A stretch of DNA of 18,901 bases, taken from Pseudomonadota bacterium (GTDB taxonomy: Bacteria > Desulfobacterota > Desulfarculia > Desulfarculales > Desulfarculaceae). Location of the stretch: contig JAHIQI010000023.1 of assembly GCA_018902755.1 (NCBI GenBank), positions 1 through 18,901 on the forward strand, given 5' to 3'. Positions 7,129 through 14,595 of the stretch are shown piece after piece (the stretch's first letter is position 1; every line of letters begins with the position of its first letter). The notes beneath the pieces are model-generated. The model had not been told where the DNA came from, searched no databases, and saw only the letters and a list, made by a program, of their open reading frames with translations. A program made the translations under genes and the position numbers.

Positions 7129-7490
7129 GCCTTTCCGCTGAATGCCGCCACCGCCGGCAACGACTCCATCCATGGGCTTGGATTATCTGATTAATATTTC
7201 GAAGTAGAATATATATCTGATATTACTATGATTAAATTATATTATTTCGAGAAAAAAGCCTGAGTGCCTTCCCAACTCCGAGGTTATGTTGTATTGCGCG
7301 ATGTGATAATATGCCTATTAAAAATGTCGACAACTAGTCAGGGGGGTGAGTTTGTTTTTTGGTGTGTGACGAGTTTTGTTCCTGTTGGAGGCCGTTGCTG
7401 AGCGAAACGTATAACTATCGGTAACGGCAATATAACCTCTCAAAAAACCAAGGATAACGCCCTTGACAGCTACCAAAAGGGAGGGGCGGC
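7129..7490. other. AT-rich intergenic spacer before the MFS gene
   Basis: This is 362 bases without a supportable gene. The section at about 7180-7320 is strikingly AT-rich against its GC-rich left flank, with a short perfect dyad ATATCTGATAT. GATAAT at 7305-7310 looks like a -10 element, but I see no matching -35. TTGACA at 7463-7468 looks like a -35 but runs into the ribosome binding site with no -10. No terminator for the upstream operon is evident. The change in composition suggests a junction with separately acquired DNA. Confidence 0.5.
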
Positions 7491-8819
7491 TTGCCGGGTA
7501 AACCAGTTCCCCCGAAAAAACAGGCAGAACCACGGTTTTTTTTGGGCTGGGTCATGGTGGGCCTAGCCTTCATAAATTTAGCTGTAGTTTTCGGCATTTG
7601 GTATTCTTTTTCAGTGTTTTTCTTGGCTTTGGTTCAGGAGTTCCATTGGAGCCGAGCCGTGGCCGCGAGCATTTTTTCAATTTTCATTTTCTGTCAGTCC
7701 ATGACCGGGCCTTTGGCCGGCCGGCTAATGGACAGTGCAGGGCCTCGCGTGACAATTCCTCTGGGGGCGGTGATTCTGGCTGGTGCGTTGGTCTTGGTAA
7801 GCCGAGCCGAGAGCCTCAACGAATTTCGTTTGACCTATGGCATTATCGCCAGCTTCGGAGTGGGCATGATGGGATTCAGCTCTCACTCGGCTTGGTTGCC
7901 GCGCTGGTTCGAGCGGCAAAGGGGCCTGTCCCTGGGCATAGCCATGTCCGGCATAGGGCTGGGTGTTCTGGTAATGGTCCCGCTCTCGGAATTTTTTATA
8001 TCCAACTATGGCTGGCGGACCGCTTATCTCGTGTTGGCAGCAATTGTCCTTGTGGTGGTGGTGCCTTTAAATTTGATTTTTGCCCGGAGGTCGCCCGCCG
8101 ACATGGGCTTGCAGCCGGATGGCGGCCTACCATCCTTAAAATCCGGCCAGAGAGCTTCAACGACCATAACCGTAATGGACCAAGCATGGGTTGACAAAAC
8201 CTGGAGCCTCAAGGAAGCCGCCATGACCAGAAAATTCTGGTTTCTTATGGCGGCTTTGGCTTTCGGCAGTTTTTGCTATCAAGGCGTATTCATGCACGCG
8301 GTGGCCGGTATGGTTGATGGTGGAGTTGAAAAGGGACAGGCGGCGCTACTCCTCGGCATCATGGGGATAGTGGGCTCCTTGGGAAAGATTGGCTTTGGTT
8401 TTGTCTCCGACCGGCTGGGCAGGGAGTTCGCCAACACTTTGGCCGCAGTGGTGGCTACTCTGGGAATCTTTTTTATCGTGATACTAACGCCTAACTCCAC
8501 TGTGTTGCCGTTACTATTCGTGATTTTGTTCGGATTCGGCTACGGAGCCGCCGCGCCGCTTTTTCCATCAGTGGTGGCGGATTTGTTTTTCGGGAAGTCC
8601 TTTGGGTTGATAGTCGCCGTAATCTTTTTGGGCGCCAGTGTCGGAGGTTCGCTGGGGCCGCTGGTGATGGGCCTGCTCCGGGATATCTCGGGTGACTACG
8701 ATATATCTTTTGAATTTGCCTTGGTAATGCTTTGGGTGTCGTGTGTTTTGATATGGCTTGCCGCGCCTCGAAAAATCAGGAAAGTGGGGCGGGCCCAATC
8801 CGTTAAAGCCGAGGGTTAA
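7491..8819 (+). CDS. Major facilitator superfamily transporter (monocarboxylate/OFA-like), TTG start
   Basis: This 442-residue integral membrane protein has about 12 hydrophobic segments and a polar central loop near residues 200-240. Its two halves carry MFS motif-A-like turns, GRLMDSAGPR after the second helix and GFVSDRLGRE in the second half. The N-terminal half (IWYSFSVFFLALVQEFHWSR) looks like the monocarboxylate/oxalate-formate antiporter branch, which moves small carboxylates. TTG at 7491 is chosen because GGGAGG at 7479-7484 sits six bases upstream; the first internal ATG would remove part of helix 1. It follows the hydroxyacid-oxidase operon on the same strand, so import of that operon's substrate is possible. 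However, the spacer is long and base composition differs, so it may be unrelated. Confidence 0.88.
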   Translation: MPGKPVPPKKQAEPRFFLGWVMVGLAFINLAVVFGIWYSFSVFFLALVQEFHWSRAVAASIFSIFIFCQSMTGPLAGRLMDSAGPRVTIPLGAVILAGALVLVSRAESLNEFRLTYGIIASFGVGMMGFSSHSAWLPRWFERQRGLSLGIAMSGIGLGVLVMVPLSEFFISNYGWRTAYLVLAAIVLVVVVPLNLIFARRSPADMGLQPDGGLPSLKSGQRASTTITVMDQAWVDKTWSLKEAAMTRKFWFLMAALAFGSFCYQGVFMHAVAGMVDGGVEKGQAALLLGIMGIVGSLGKIGFGFVSDRLGREFANTLAAVVATLGIFFIVILTPNSTVLPLLFVILFGFGYGAAAPLFPSVVADLFFGKSFGLIVAVIFLGASVGGSLGPLVMGLLRDISGDYDISFEFALVMLWVSCVLIWLAAPRKIRKVGRAQSVKAEG

Positions 8820-8958
8820 AATAGTTGTAGGCTGCGGCTTCCATTAACAAGCAACACGAGCAACCCAATGAAGAGAGTCGCAGCGAAAACCACAGCAATC
8901 CCTTCTCGTGACTACCCGTGATCCAGCATACGCTCAGCACAACCGAAGGGCCTAGTCT

Positions 8959-10632
8959 CTAGTCTGCCCGATGAGGGATGATCGCCCCCTTGGCGGCCGA
9001 AGTGGCCAAGCGGGCGTAAAGGGCCAGGTAGCCACAGGCGATCTTGGGGGGCGGAGGCTGCCAGGCGGCCATGCGCTCGGCCAACTCGCCCTGGCTGATC
9101 TCCAGGTTGACCTGGCGGCCGGGGATGTCCACGGCGATCAGGTCGCCGTCGCGCACCGCGGCCAACGGCCCTCCCTCGGCGGCCTCGGGCGAGATGTGCC
9201 CTACGAAGCAGCCGTTGTTGGTGCCGGAAAAACGCCCGTCGGTGATCAGCGCGGTTTTATCGGACAGGCCTTGGCCGTAGAGCATCTTCATGGCCATGGC
9301 CATTTCGGGCATGCCCGGCCCGCCCTTTGGCCCCTCGTAGCGGATCACCACCACCTCTCCCGGCTCGATACGCCGCTCCAGTATGGCTTGGTTGGCCGCA
9401 TCCTCGGAGTCGAAGCAATGGGCCCGCCCGGTGAAGCGGTGCATGGCCGGGTTGATGGCCGCGGGCTTGGTAACCGCCGAGTCCGGCGCCAGGTTGCCCC
9501 TCAGCACCGCCAAGCCACTCTGGGTGGACCAGGGGTTGTCCATGGTGCGGATGATGGCCTCGCCGCTCTTGGGGGCATTGGCCACGTTCTCGCCCACCGT
9601 CCGGCCGCTCACGGTCATGGCCTCGGCGTGCAGCAGCGGCAGAATCTCGCGCATCAGGGCGGGCACCCCGCCCGCCTGATGGAAGTCGGGCACGTTGGGC
9701 GGCGCGGCGGGGTAAATTTTGGCCACGTGCGGGGTGGTGCGGGAGAATTCCTCGAACACCTCCACGCCCATGGAAACCTCGGCTTCGTAGGCTATGGCCA
9801 GCAGGTGCAGCACCAGGTTGGTGGAGCCGCCCATGGCCATGGCCAGGCGCACCGCGTTTTCCAGGCCCTGGCGATTGATGATGCGCCGGGCGCTGAGGCC
9901 CTCTTCCACCATGGCCACGATGCGACGGCCCGAATTCTGAGCCGCGCGCAGACGTTCTGCGTACACCGCCGGGATGGTGGCGCTGCCCGGCAGGCACATG
10001 CCCATGGCCTCGGTCACGCAGCCCATGGAGTTGGCCGTGCCCAAAAAGGAGCAGGAGCCGCAGGTGGGCATGACCGCGTTCTCGAGTTGGGCGAAGCCCG
10101 CTTGGTCCAGCTTGCCCGCGGCCAGCATGCCCACCGCCTCGGCCAGGGAGGTGGTATCCGAGGTGCGGCCGTCGAACTCGCAGCCGCCCAGGGAGGGACC
10201 GCCGTTGACCAGGATGGCCGGGAGGTCCAGCCTGGCCGCGCCCATGAGCAGACCAGGCACGATCTTGTCGCAGGAGCCCAGGAGCACCAGGGCGTCCAGG
10301 CGGTGGGCCTGGGCCATTATCTCCACCGAGTTGGCGATAACCTCCCGCGAGGGCAGAATGTAGCGCATACCCAGGTGGGCGTTGGCCACGCCGTCGCAGC
10401 AGCCGATAACCCCGAATTCGATGGGGGTGCCCCCGGCCTGGTAGATGCCTTGCTTGACCGACTCGGCCACCTGCCGGAGGTTGAAGTGGCCGGGCACGAT
10501 GTTGCTGAAGGTGTTGGCCACCCCTATCAGAGGGCGCTCCAGGTCGTAATCGCTATGGCCCATGGACTTGAGCAGCGCCCGCACTTTGGCCCAACGCGGC
10601 CCGGTGAGGATGTCCTTGCTTCGGTGGCTCAT
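8959..10632 (-). CDS. ilvD: Dihydroxy-acid dehydratase (IlvD/Edd family)
   Basis: This 557-residue cytoplasmic iron-sulfur dehydratase matches the family's usual length. Recognisable blocks are NTFSNIVPGHFNL, GVIGCCDGVANAHLGMRY, LGSCDKIVPGLLMGAARL, MPTCGSCSFLGTANSMG and, near the end, TDGRFSGTNNGC followed by GHISPEAAEGGP. Cysteines in the CCDG, SCDK and TCGSC blocks are positioned to bind the cluster. The PGHxNL form, without the PCN cysteine, is typical of the branch I associate with clostridial-type IlvD. The expected reaction is dehydration of 2,3-dihydroxy-3-methylvalerate or 2,3-dihydroxyisovalerate in isoleucine/valine synthesis; a sugar-acid substrate cannot be excluded. The ATG at 10632 has GGAGG seven bases upstream; the longer frame to 10746 has no site. 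No other ilv gene is adjacent. Confidence 0.88.
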   Translation of the reverse strand: MSHRSKDILTGPRWAKVRALLKSMGHSDYDLERPLIGVANTFSNIVPGHFNLRQVAESVKQGIYQAGGTPIEFGVIGCCDGVANAHLGMRYILPSREVIANSVEIMAQAHRLDALVLLGSCDKIVPGLLMGAARLDLPAILVNGGPSLGGCEFDGRTSDTTSLAEAVGMLAAGKLDQAGFAQLENAVMPTCGSCSFLGTANSMGCVTEAMGMCLPGSATIPAVYAERLRAAQNSGRRIVAMVEEGLSARRIINRQGLENAVRLAMAMGGSTNLVLHLLAIAYEAEVSMGVEVFEEFSRTTPHVAKIYPAAPPNVPDFHQAGGVPALMREILPLLHAEAMTVSGRTVGENVANAPKSGEAIIRTMDNPWSTQSGLAVLRGNLAPDSAVTKPAAINPAMHRFTGRAHCFDSEDAANQAILERRIEPGEVVVIRYEGPKGGPGMPEMAMAMKMLYGQGLSDKTALITDGRFSGTNNGCFVGHISPEAAEGGPLAAVRDGDLIAVDIPGRQVNLEISQGELAERMAAWQPPPPKIACGYLALYARLATSAAKGAIIPHRAD

Positions 10633-10671
10633 ACCAACGCCTCCGGCTGGGTGTTTCAGTGGCCCACCGAG

Positions 10672-10699
10672 GATATATGGCGCCGGTGCGGTTTGTCCA
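10672..10699 (-). promoter_or_regulatory. Candidate sigma-70 promoter of the ilvD-like gene
   Basis: On the minus strand TGGACA (10699-10694) is followed after 16 bases by TATATC (10677-10672). These match the -35 and -10 consensus at five and four of six positions. Transcription would start near 10665, giving a leader of about 30 bases before the ATG at 10632. No leader-peptide attenuator or T-box is visible in so short a leader. Confidence 0.4.
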
Positions 10700-10755
10700 G
10701 GGTGGAGGTAGGGGAGGGGGGCGTTGGGCGAGGTATGCCTTACCAAGCGGCACAG

Positions 10756-10785
10756 AAAAGAGAGCCAGCCTTGCGGCTGACTCTC
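10756..10785 (-). terminator. Intrinsic terminator after the transglutaminase-like gene
   Basis: Read on the minus strand, GAGAGTCAGCC (10785-10775), loop GCAA (10774-10771) and GGCTGGCTCTC (10770-10760) form an 11-base stem with one mismatch, followed by TTTT (10759-10756). It lies about 100 bases beyond the stop of the transglutaminase-like gene and just upstream of the ilvD promoter, so it would insulate the two. On the + strand the hairpin is followed by TCTTTATTT, a weaker terminator in that direction. Confidence 0.7.
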
Positions 10786-10884
10786 TCTTTATTTGCTTGG
10801 CGGGTGGATACATCAACGCATTGACGTTTGAAATGGGCAATGAAGCTTAACTAATTATCCGTTGTTCATAGACAAGACCAAAAG

Positions 10885-12183
10885 TCAGTGATCGGAACTT
10901 CGATCAGACGTGTCTGCAACCGGGCCTAGAGATATCTTTTGGAATAGCGCTGAACCACGAACTCTGAGCGCAATGGTTTCCGTGGTGTGGCGGGCTGTGA
11001 ACTGAACCTGCACCTCTTTCGGCTTGAAGCCCTTGTCGTTGAACCATTGCTCGACTAAGGGAATCTTTTGCAACATTGCGCCTGGAATTTTGATCTGCAT
11101 GAGGGGAGGGTCGCCTGTGCGACCAGACGGCGCTGCCTGGGCGTAAATCCATCGAAGCACGTAGCTTTTGCCGGGTACAAGCTTGCTGAGTTGGTACGCA
11201 TGGGCGATGTTGTAAACATTGTTCCAATGACCGACTTGATATGCCCATGCGAGATTACGCCCAGTATAGTCTTTCGTCAGGGCGAGCGGAATCCAAGGGA
11301 ATCGAAACTTCTTGCGGTTCCACTGCCGTTGGCCAAAATCGTCTCCCACCTGCATAGGGATCACGGTCAGGACCTCGTGCCCATCGGCTATCCCGCCGGC
11401 GCGCCGCGTCTGGAATGCTTGCCGCCAGTCCATGCGGATGCCGCCATAATGCGGGCTGGCTTGGGAGTAATTTAGGCGCAGGCAATATCCGCTAGCGAAC
11501 CCACGAATTGGCACAACCGCGCTGTCTTTTTGCGAGGAGCGCTTGTGGTAGATCGTTTTGTACAGGGTGCGGTCGCTAAGGGCAGGATTGGCCAGCAGTT
11601 GGGCCATGGAGACCGGGTGATGGGCGTGCGGGTCATACCAGAGGACCCCGAATGTCGGATCGAACAGGCCTTGTGTGCCGTTCCTGAAGTAGACTTCAAC
11701 AAGCGAATGGTTGCCCTGATAGGGAATACCTAGAAGGAATGCCTGGCGACTGCGGATGCCCGCCACGTAAAGCAACTCACTCAGCGTCATCGCAGTGCCT
11801 CCGCAAATAGCGTGACCGTCTCGGAGGATTTTCACGCTGTCACCGATAGCGTTTTGGAAAAAGAGGTACTGGTAGAGGTAGCTGTTTATGGCGGCGGCGA
11901 CTTGGAACTGGTCGCTACGATCTTTCAGTCGGCTCAGAGCGTGATGAAGATGTTGCAAGAGGATTGCGCGGTCGGCAGGACTGTAGTGATCCACCCTCGT
12001 CTCGAAAGCAGGCTTGGTCACTGCGTGTGTTGGAGATGATTGGGAAGAGGCAGCGCCCGAGTGGTAATAGGGCCACTCAATACTTACTAATAACCAGCCA
12101 ACACTTACCAGGAGCAACAAGCAAGCCCCTGCCACCGTTGCACGTAGCCCCCGAAGCCGGAAAAACTTGCGCATACCTTTCAC
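10885..12183 (-). CDS. Membrane-anchored transglutaminase-like cysteine protein
   Basis: This protein of 432 residues (429 from the ATG at 12174) has a basic N-terminus and one hydrophobic segment (about 14-35), so it is probably an inner-membrane-anchored protein facing the periplasm. The middle has a transglutaminase-like triad: Cys127 in GHAICGGTAMTLSELLYVAG, His159 in GNHSLVEVYF and Asp175 in LFDPTFG. The C-terminal third (about 290-415) looks like a beta-rich domain that I do not recognise. Proteins with this fold act as cysteine peptidases, transglutaminases or amidases; the target here is unknown. It sits beside the O-antigen genes and shares their lower GC, which suggests a role in modifying surface material. 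GTG at 12183 and ATG at 12174 are both possible starts; neither has a clear ribosome binding site. Confidence 0.75.
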   Translation of the reverse strand: MKGMRKFFRLRGLRATVAGACLLLLVSVGWLLVSIEWPYYHSGAASSQSSPTHAVTKPAFETRVDHYSPADRAILLQHLHHALSRLKDRSDQFQVAAAINSYLYQYLFFQNAIGDSVKILRDGHAICGGTAMTLSELLYVAGIRSRQAFLLGIPYQGNHSLVEVYFRNGTQGLFDPTFGVLWYDPHAHHPVSMAQLLANPALSDRTLYKTIYHKRSSQKDSAVVPIRGFASGYCLRLNYSQASPHYGGIRMDWRQAFQTRRAGGIADGHEVLTVIPMQVGDDFGQRQWNRKKFRFPWIPLALTKDYTGRNLAWAYQVGHWNNVYNIAHAYQLSKLVPGKSYVLRWIYAQAAPSGRTGDPPLMQIKIPGAMLQKIPLVEQWFNDKGFKPKEVQVQFTARHTTETIALRVRGSALFQKISLGPVADTSDRSSDH

Positions 12184-12491
12184 CGCGATCTAATCTTTTT
12201 TGGCGCCACGTGAAAGGTTGTGCTCCGGGTCCGTAGTGGCCTTTTACTTCGTGGCTGACCTTTTCAGTCCGTGCCATTAGCCAGGCAAGACATCCCGAAA
12301 TAACGCTGCGTTTTTACCTATTGGCAACCCCAAAAAATTGGCCTGACGTCTAGCGAGCCCTGGCATTACTCAACTTTATGATACTATCCATTACCATTGG
12401 CCTAGCCAATACAAAAATGATAAGTGATGATTGAACCGTTTAGCGATGATGGACTCGAGTCTCGCTGCCTTAATGATATTTGAGGATACTT
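12184..12491. other. Divergent intergenic region between the transglutaminase-like and asnB genes
   Basis: These 308 bases separate two divergent genes and should hold both promoters; no supportable gene is present. Features seen are a minus-strand hairpin with a GEMM-like flank (12238-12282, see findings), a 15-base dyad at 12396-12410, and the asnB ribosome binding site GAGG at 12482-12485. I could not fix a convincing -35/-10 pair on either strand. Confidence 0.5.
12396..12410. promoter_or_regulatory. Dyad ATTGGC-CTA-GCCAAT, candidate operator
   Basis: ATTGGC (12396-12401) and GCCAAT (12405-12410) are perfect six-base inverted arms around CTA. The dyad sits 80-95 bases before the asnB start in the divergent promoter region. 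No T-run follows it on either strand, so it is more likely a protein site than a terminator. The binding protein is unknown. Confidence 0.3.
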
Positions 12492-13220
12492 ATGTGCGGT
12501 ATTTTTTCGGTAATTTCTAAATATCCGACGCAGAAGCGCGAGCTGAATGCCAAAGTGGAAATCGGCTTGGAGCGTATCCGGCACCGCGGTCCTGACGGCA
12601 GGGGGGTGTGGGTCGAGCCGGACCATGGCATCGGGTTCGGTCATGTTCGGCTCTCTATTATTGATTTGGACACCGGTGCGCAGCCGATGGAACTGGAGGA
12701 TGGTACGGTCATCACCTTTAACGGTGAGATCTACAATTACCTGGAACTACGTGAAGAGCTCGGTGCCGCGTCTTTCCGCACCACCTCGGATACTGAAGTC
12801 ATATTAAGGGCGTACCGGCGCTGGGGTGAGGATTGCGTCAATCGTCTGCGCGGCATGTTTGCCTTCCTGATCTGGGATCCTCGCGAGCAAATAGTTTTTT
12901 TTGCCAGAGACCGATTTGGTGTTAAACCTCTGTATTGGTATCAGGACAACCAAGGAACGATCTACTTTTCGTCGGAAATAAAGGGACTGAAACCATTTGT
13001 AGGGGAAAGTAGAGTCGATCATCAGGCCCTCAGCGACTACTTTAGCTTCCAGTTCTGCTTAGGCGAGAAGACACTTCTGGCGGGCGTCAGAGAAGTGCTT
13101 GCAGCACATTGTGGCCGGATTGCGCGCGACGGAACGGTATGTCGACCAATCGGTCTCGTTGGCTGCCATACAGCTTGTAGATCTTCGATACGTTCTGTAG
13201 TCGTATTGCGTATTCTTTAG
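12492..13220 (+). CDS. asnB: Asparagine synthase (glutamine-hydrolysing), truncated to its glutaminase domain
   Basis: The frame starts MCGIFSVI, with Cys2 the glutamine nucleophile, and has the class-II glutaminase blocks RHRGPDGRG, HVRLSIIDL, TFNGEIYNY, SDTEVILRAYRRWGED and RDRFGVKPLYW. Homology stops at about 13094-13109 (GVREV). The last 35 or so codons are unrelated read-through of wzt antisense to a TAG at 13218-13220. Full AsnB proteins have about 600 residues; here 242 remain and the ATP-pyrophosphatase synthase domain is gone. Without it the protein cannot make an amide. In O-antigen clusters AsnB-like amidotransferases amidate uronic acids, which suits the neighbouring sugar genes. 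GAGG six bases before the ATG supports the start. Functionally it is best regarded as a pseudogene. Confidence 0.85.
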   Translation: MCGIFSVISKYPTQKRELNAKVEIGLERIRHRGPDGRGVWVEPDHGIGFGHVRLSIIDLDTGAQPMELEDGTVITFNGEIYNYLELREELGAASFRTTSDTEVILRAYRRWGEDCVNRLRGMFAFLIWDPREQIVFFARDRFGVKPLYWYQDNQGTIYFSSEIKGLKPFVGESRVDHQALSDYFSFQFCLGEKTLLAGVREVLAAHCGRIARDGTVCRPIGLVGCHTACRSSIRSVVVLRIL

Positions 13221-13224
13221 GCAT
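13087..13224 (-). pseudogene. wzt: Remnant of the polysaccharide ABC transporter ATPase Wzt (N-terminal 45 codons)
   Basis: On the minus strand, ATG at 13224 opens a frame reading MPKEYAIRLQNVSKIYKLYG, then SQRDRL, and ending HNVLQALL before TGA at 13089-13087. This is the typical N-terminus of Wzt-type ATPases, which normally continue with a DVSF strand and the Walker A loop. Both Walker motifs and the remaining 200 or more residues are absent. The ATG overlaps the Wzm stop (ATGCCTAA), the usual wzm-wzt coupling, so this was the real start of the ATPase gene. Sequence beyond about 13095 belongs to asnB on the opposite strand, so the gene was cut by a rearrangement rather than by gradual decay. 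Confidence 0.82.
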
Positions 13225-14026
13225 AATCGAAAAGCAAAAATTTAGCTTTAAGGAACACACTGTAGCCAAGCAGAAATCCTCCCAATCCCAGCGCAATGGA
13301 ACCAAGCGCAGGAATTGGGTCCGGCCAAACGCCATAGGCGATCACTTGTTGGCATGCCAAGACAAAATACGACATCGGGTTAAGGTAGATGATGAACCTC
13401 AACGTCGATGGCACCATTTCTGGAGTATAGGCATAGGGGCTGAGGATCATCATCAGCATCAGTATTATCCCCAGGACGTGCTGGATGTCCTTTGCTATGA
13501 GAGAAAGCAGCGAGAGCATCCAGCACAGGCCAACGGAAAACATCACCAGCAGGAGCCATACCAGCGGGACGACCACCAGAGCTTGCCAACTCGTGCGGCC
13601 TAGGGCATAGCCCAGTAGTAGCGTGATGATCAGTCCGGACACACCAGGTACGTGGGCGGCCAAAGCCGAGCGCAAGGGAATCATTTCAGCAGGAAATACG
13701 GTGTTAAGAAGCAGATTCTTGTTTGCGGTGAGTGAGCCGGTCGCCGAAGTAAGCATCGCCGTAAAGGCGAGCAAAGGAACGAGCCCAGAGAATACCAGCA
13801 GAACATAATCCCATGAAGTTAAGCCCACGGGGCGAACCTTGAAGACAACGGTGTAAAGGGCGGCAAAGATGCTTAGCTGCAACAACGGAAACAGGACCGC
13901 CCAAAAAATACCCAGAACAGATCCAGTATATTGCTGACGCACATCCAACAGTACGCCTTCCAGCAGGCGACGACGATAACTCATAAGAGTTTTTAAGGAA
14001 TGAAACAAGCGGATTCCTGAACTCAT
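13217..14026 (-). CDS. wzm: Polysaccharide (O-antigen) ABC transporter permease, ABC-2 type
   Basis: This 269-residue inner-membrane protein with about six hydrophobic segments matches the Wzm/KpsM/TagG permease family. The family's conserved region is VRQQYTGSVLGIFWAVLFPL near the N-terminus, with a long hydrophobic core and a helix around LMMILSPYAYTPEMVP. It would export lipid-linked O-antigen across the inner membrane with an ATPase partner. ATG at 14026 is chosen because GGAG lies seven bases upstream and because it overlaps the preceding reading frame's stop as ATGA; a GTG at 14059 would add an unrelated head. Its ATPase partner wzt survives only as a 45-codon remnant, so unless another Wzt is encoded elsewhere this permease is orphaned. 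Confidence 0.9.
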   Translation of the reverse strand: MSSGIRLFHSLKTLMSYRRRLLEGVLLDVRQQYTGSVLGIFWAVLFPLLQLSIFAALYTVVFKVRPVGLTSWDYVLLVFSGLVPLLAFTAMLTSATGSLTANKNLLLNTVFPAEMIPLRSALAAHVPGVSGLIITLLLGYALGRTSWQALVVVPLVWLLLVMFSVGLCWMLSLLSLIAKDIQHVLGIILMLMMILSPYAYTPEMVPSTLRFIIYLNPMSYFVLACQQVIAYGVWPDPIPALGSIALGLGGFLLGYSVFLKAKFLLFDYA

Positions 14027-14593
14027 GCTTTGGCTCCTGTGGCCATTGCGGATCTCCACTTGATCAACTCACGCATAGCGTGCTCAAGTGGAATGCTAGA
14101 GGAAAAGTCCCGTTCTTCTTGCCCGCGCTTGGTGCAACCGACCCGGTTCTTGACAAAAGGCCGGATACTAGTCTGAAAGCTAGGCTTAATCTTATTAGGG
14201 TGATACGCCTTGAGCATTTCAGCCAATTAGGCGATCGATGTCTTAATTCCCTTTCCGACATTGTAGCATTGATTGTTAGTAGTCGCTTGCAGTCAAAAGC
14301 TGCGCGCGGATATTCATAACACTGCAGCAGCCAGAGTGCCGCCAAGTGAAAAACACCATCCATACCTTCCATGGCTTTCAGGAGGATTTCTTTATGTATA
14401 ATATCTCCAACATCGGCAAAAAACTCACAACGGTTGTCTTTAAGAACCTGTTCCAGTTTTGCGCGGACTCCGCGAGAAAAATTGTCATAGACGCGGACTT
14501 GTTGCACCCCATAAGCCAAAACTGGTCCACCAAGTGGGAACAAATCAGACCGGCCCCACCGATCACACGAAACCGCCCATTTTCAATATCCAT
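14023..14593 (-). pseudogene. Broken NAD-dependent sugar epimerase/dehydratase
   Basis: Pieces of one extended-SDR epimerase appear in order but in different frames. ATG at 14593 opens MDIENGRFRVIGGAGLICSH with the nucleotide loop. Near 14515-14527 the frame shifts, then continues as GVQQVRVYDNFSRGVRAKLE to GMDGVFHLAAL and YPRAAFD. About 400 bases of the middle, including the YxxxK site, are missing. The C-terminal part resumes at about 14263 as YNVGKGIKTSIA, has an in-frame TAA at 14229-14227, then runs LAEMLKAYHPNKIK and FVKNRVGC to a TGA at 14025-14023 that overlaps the wzm start. A frameshift, an internal deletion and a nonsense codon make loss of function certain. It starts two bases after the previous gene's stop and was once an operon member. 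Confidence 0.85.
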
Positions 14594-14595
14594 CG

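Noticed and set aside
7463..7468. TTGACA as a promoter -35 for the MFS gene
   Set aside because: The matching -10 would fall in the ribosome binding site or coding start and no such hexamer is there.
8820..8958. Terminator between the convergent MFS and ilvD genes
   Set aside because: I looked for hairpins followed by T-runs on both strands and found none that is convincing.
12077..12277. Small minus-strand open frame upstream of the transglutaminase-like gene
   Set aside because: No recognisable motif and no ribosome binding site; it overlaps the leader and the start of the larger gene.
13346..13603. Plus-strand frame opposite wzm
   Set aside because: It is antisense to a well-supported membrane protein; its peptide is rich in His, Gln and Arg with no domain.
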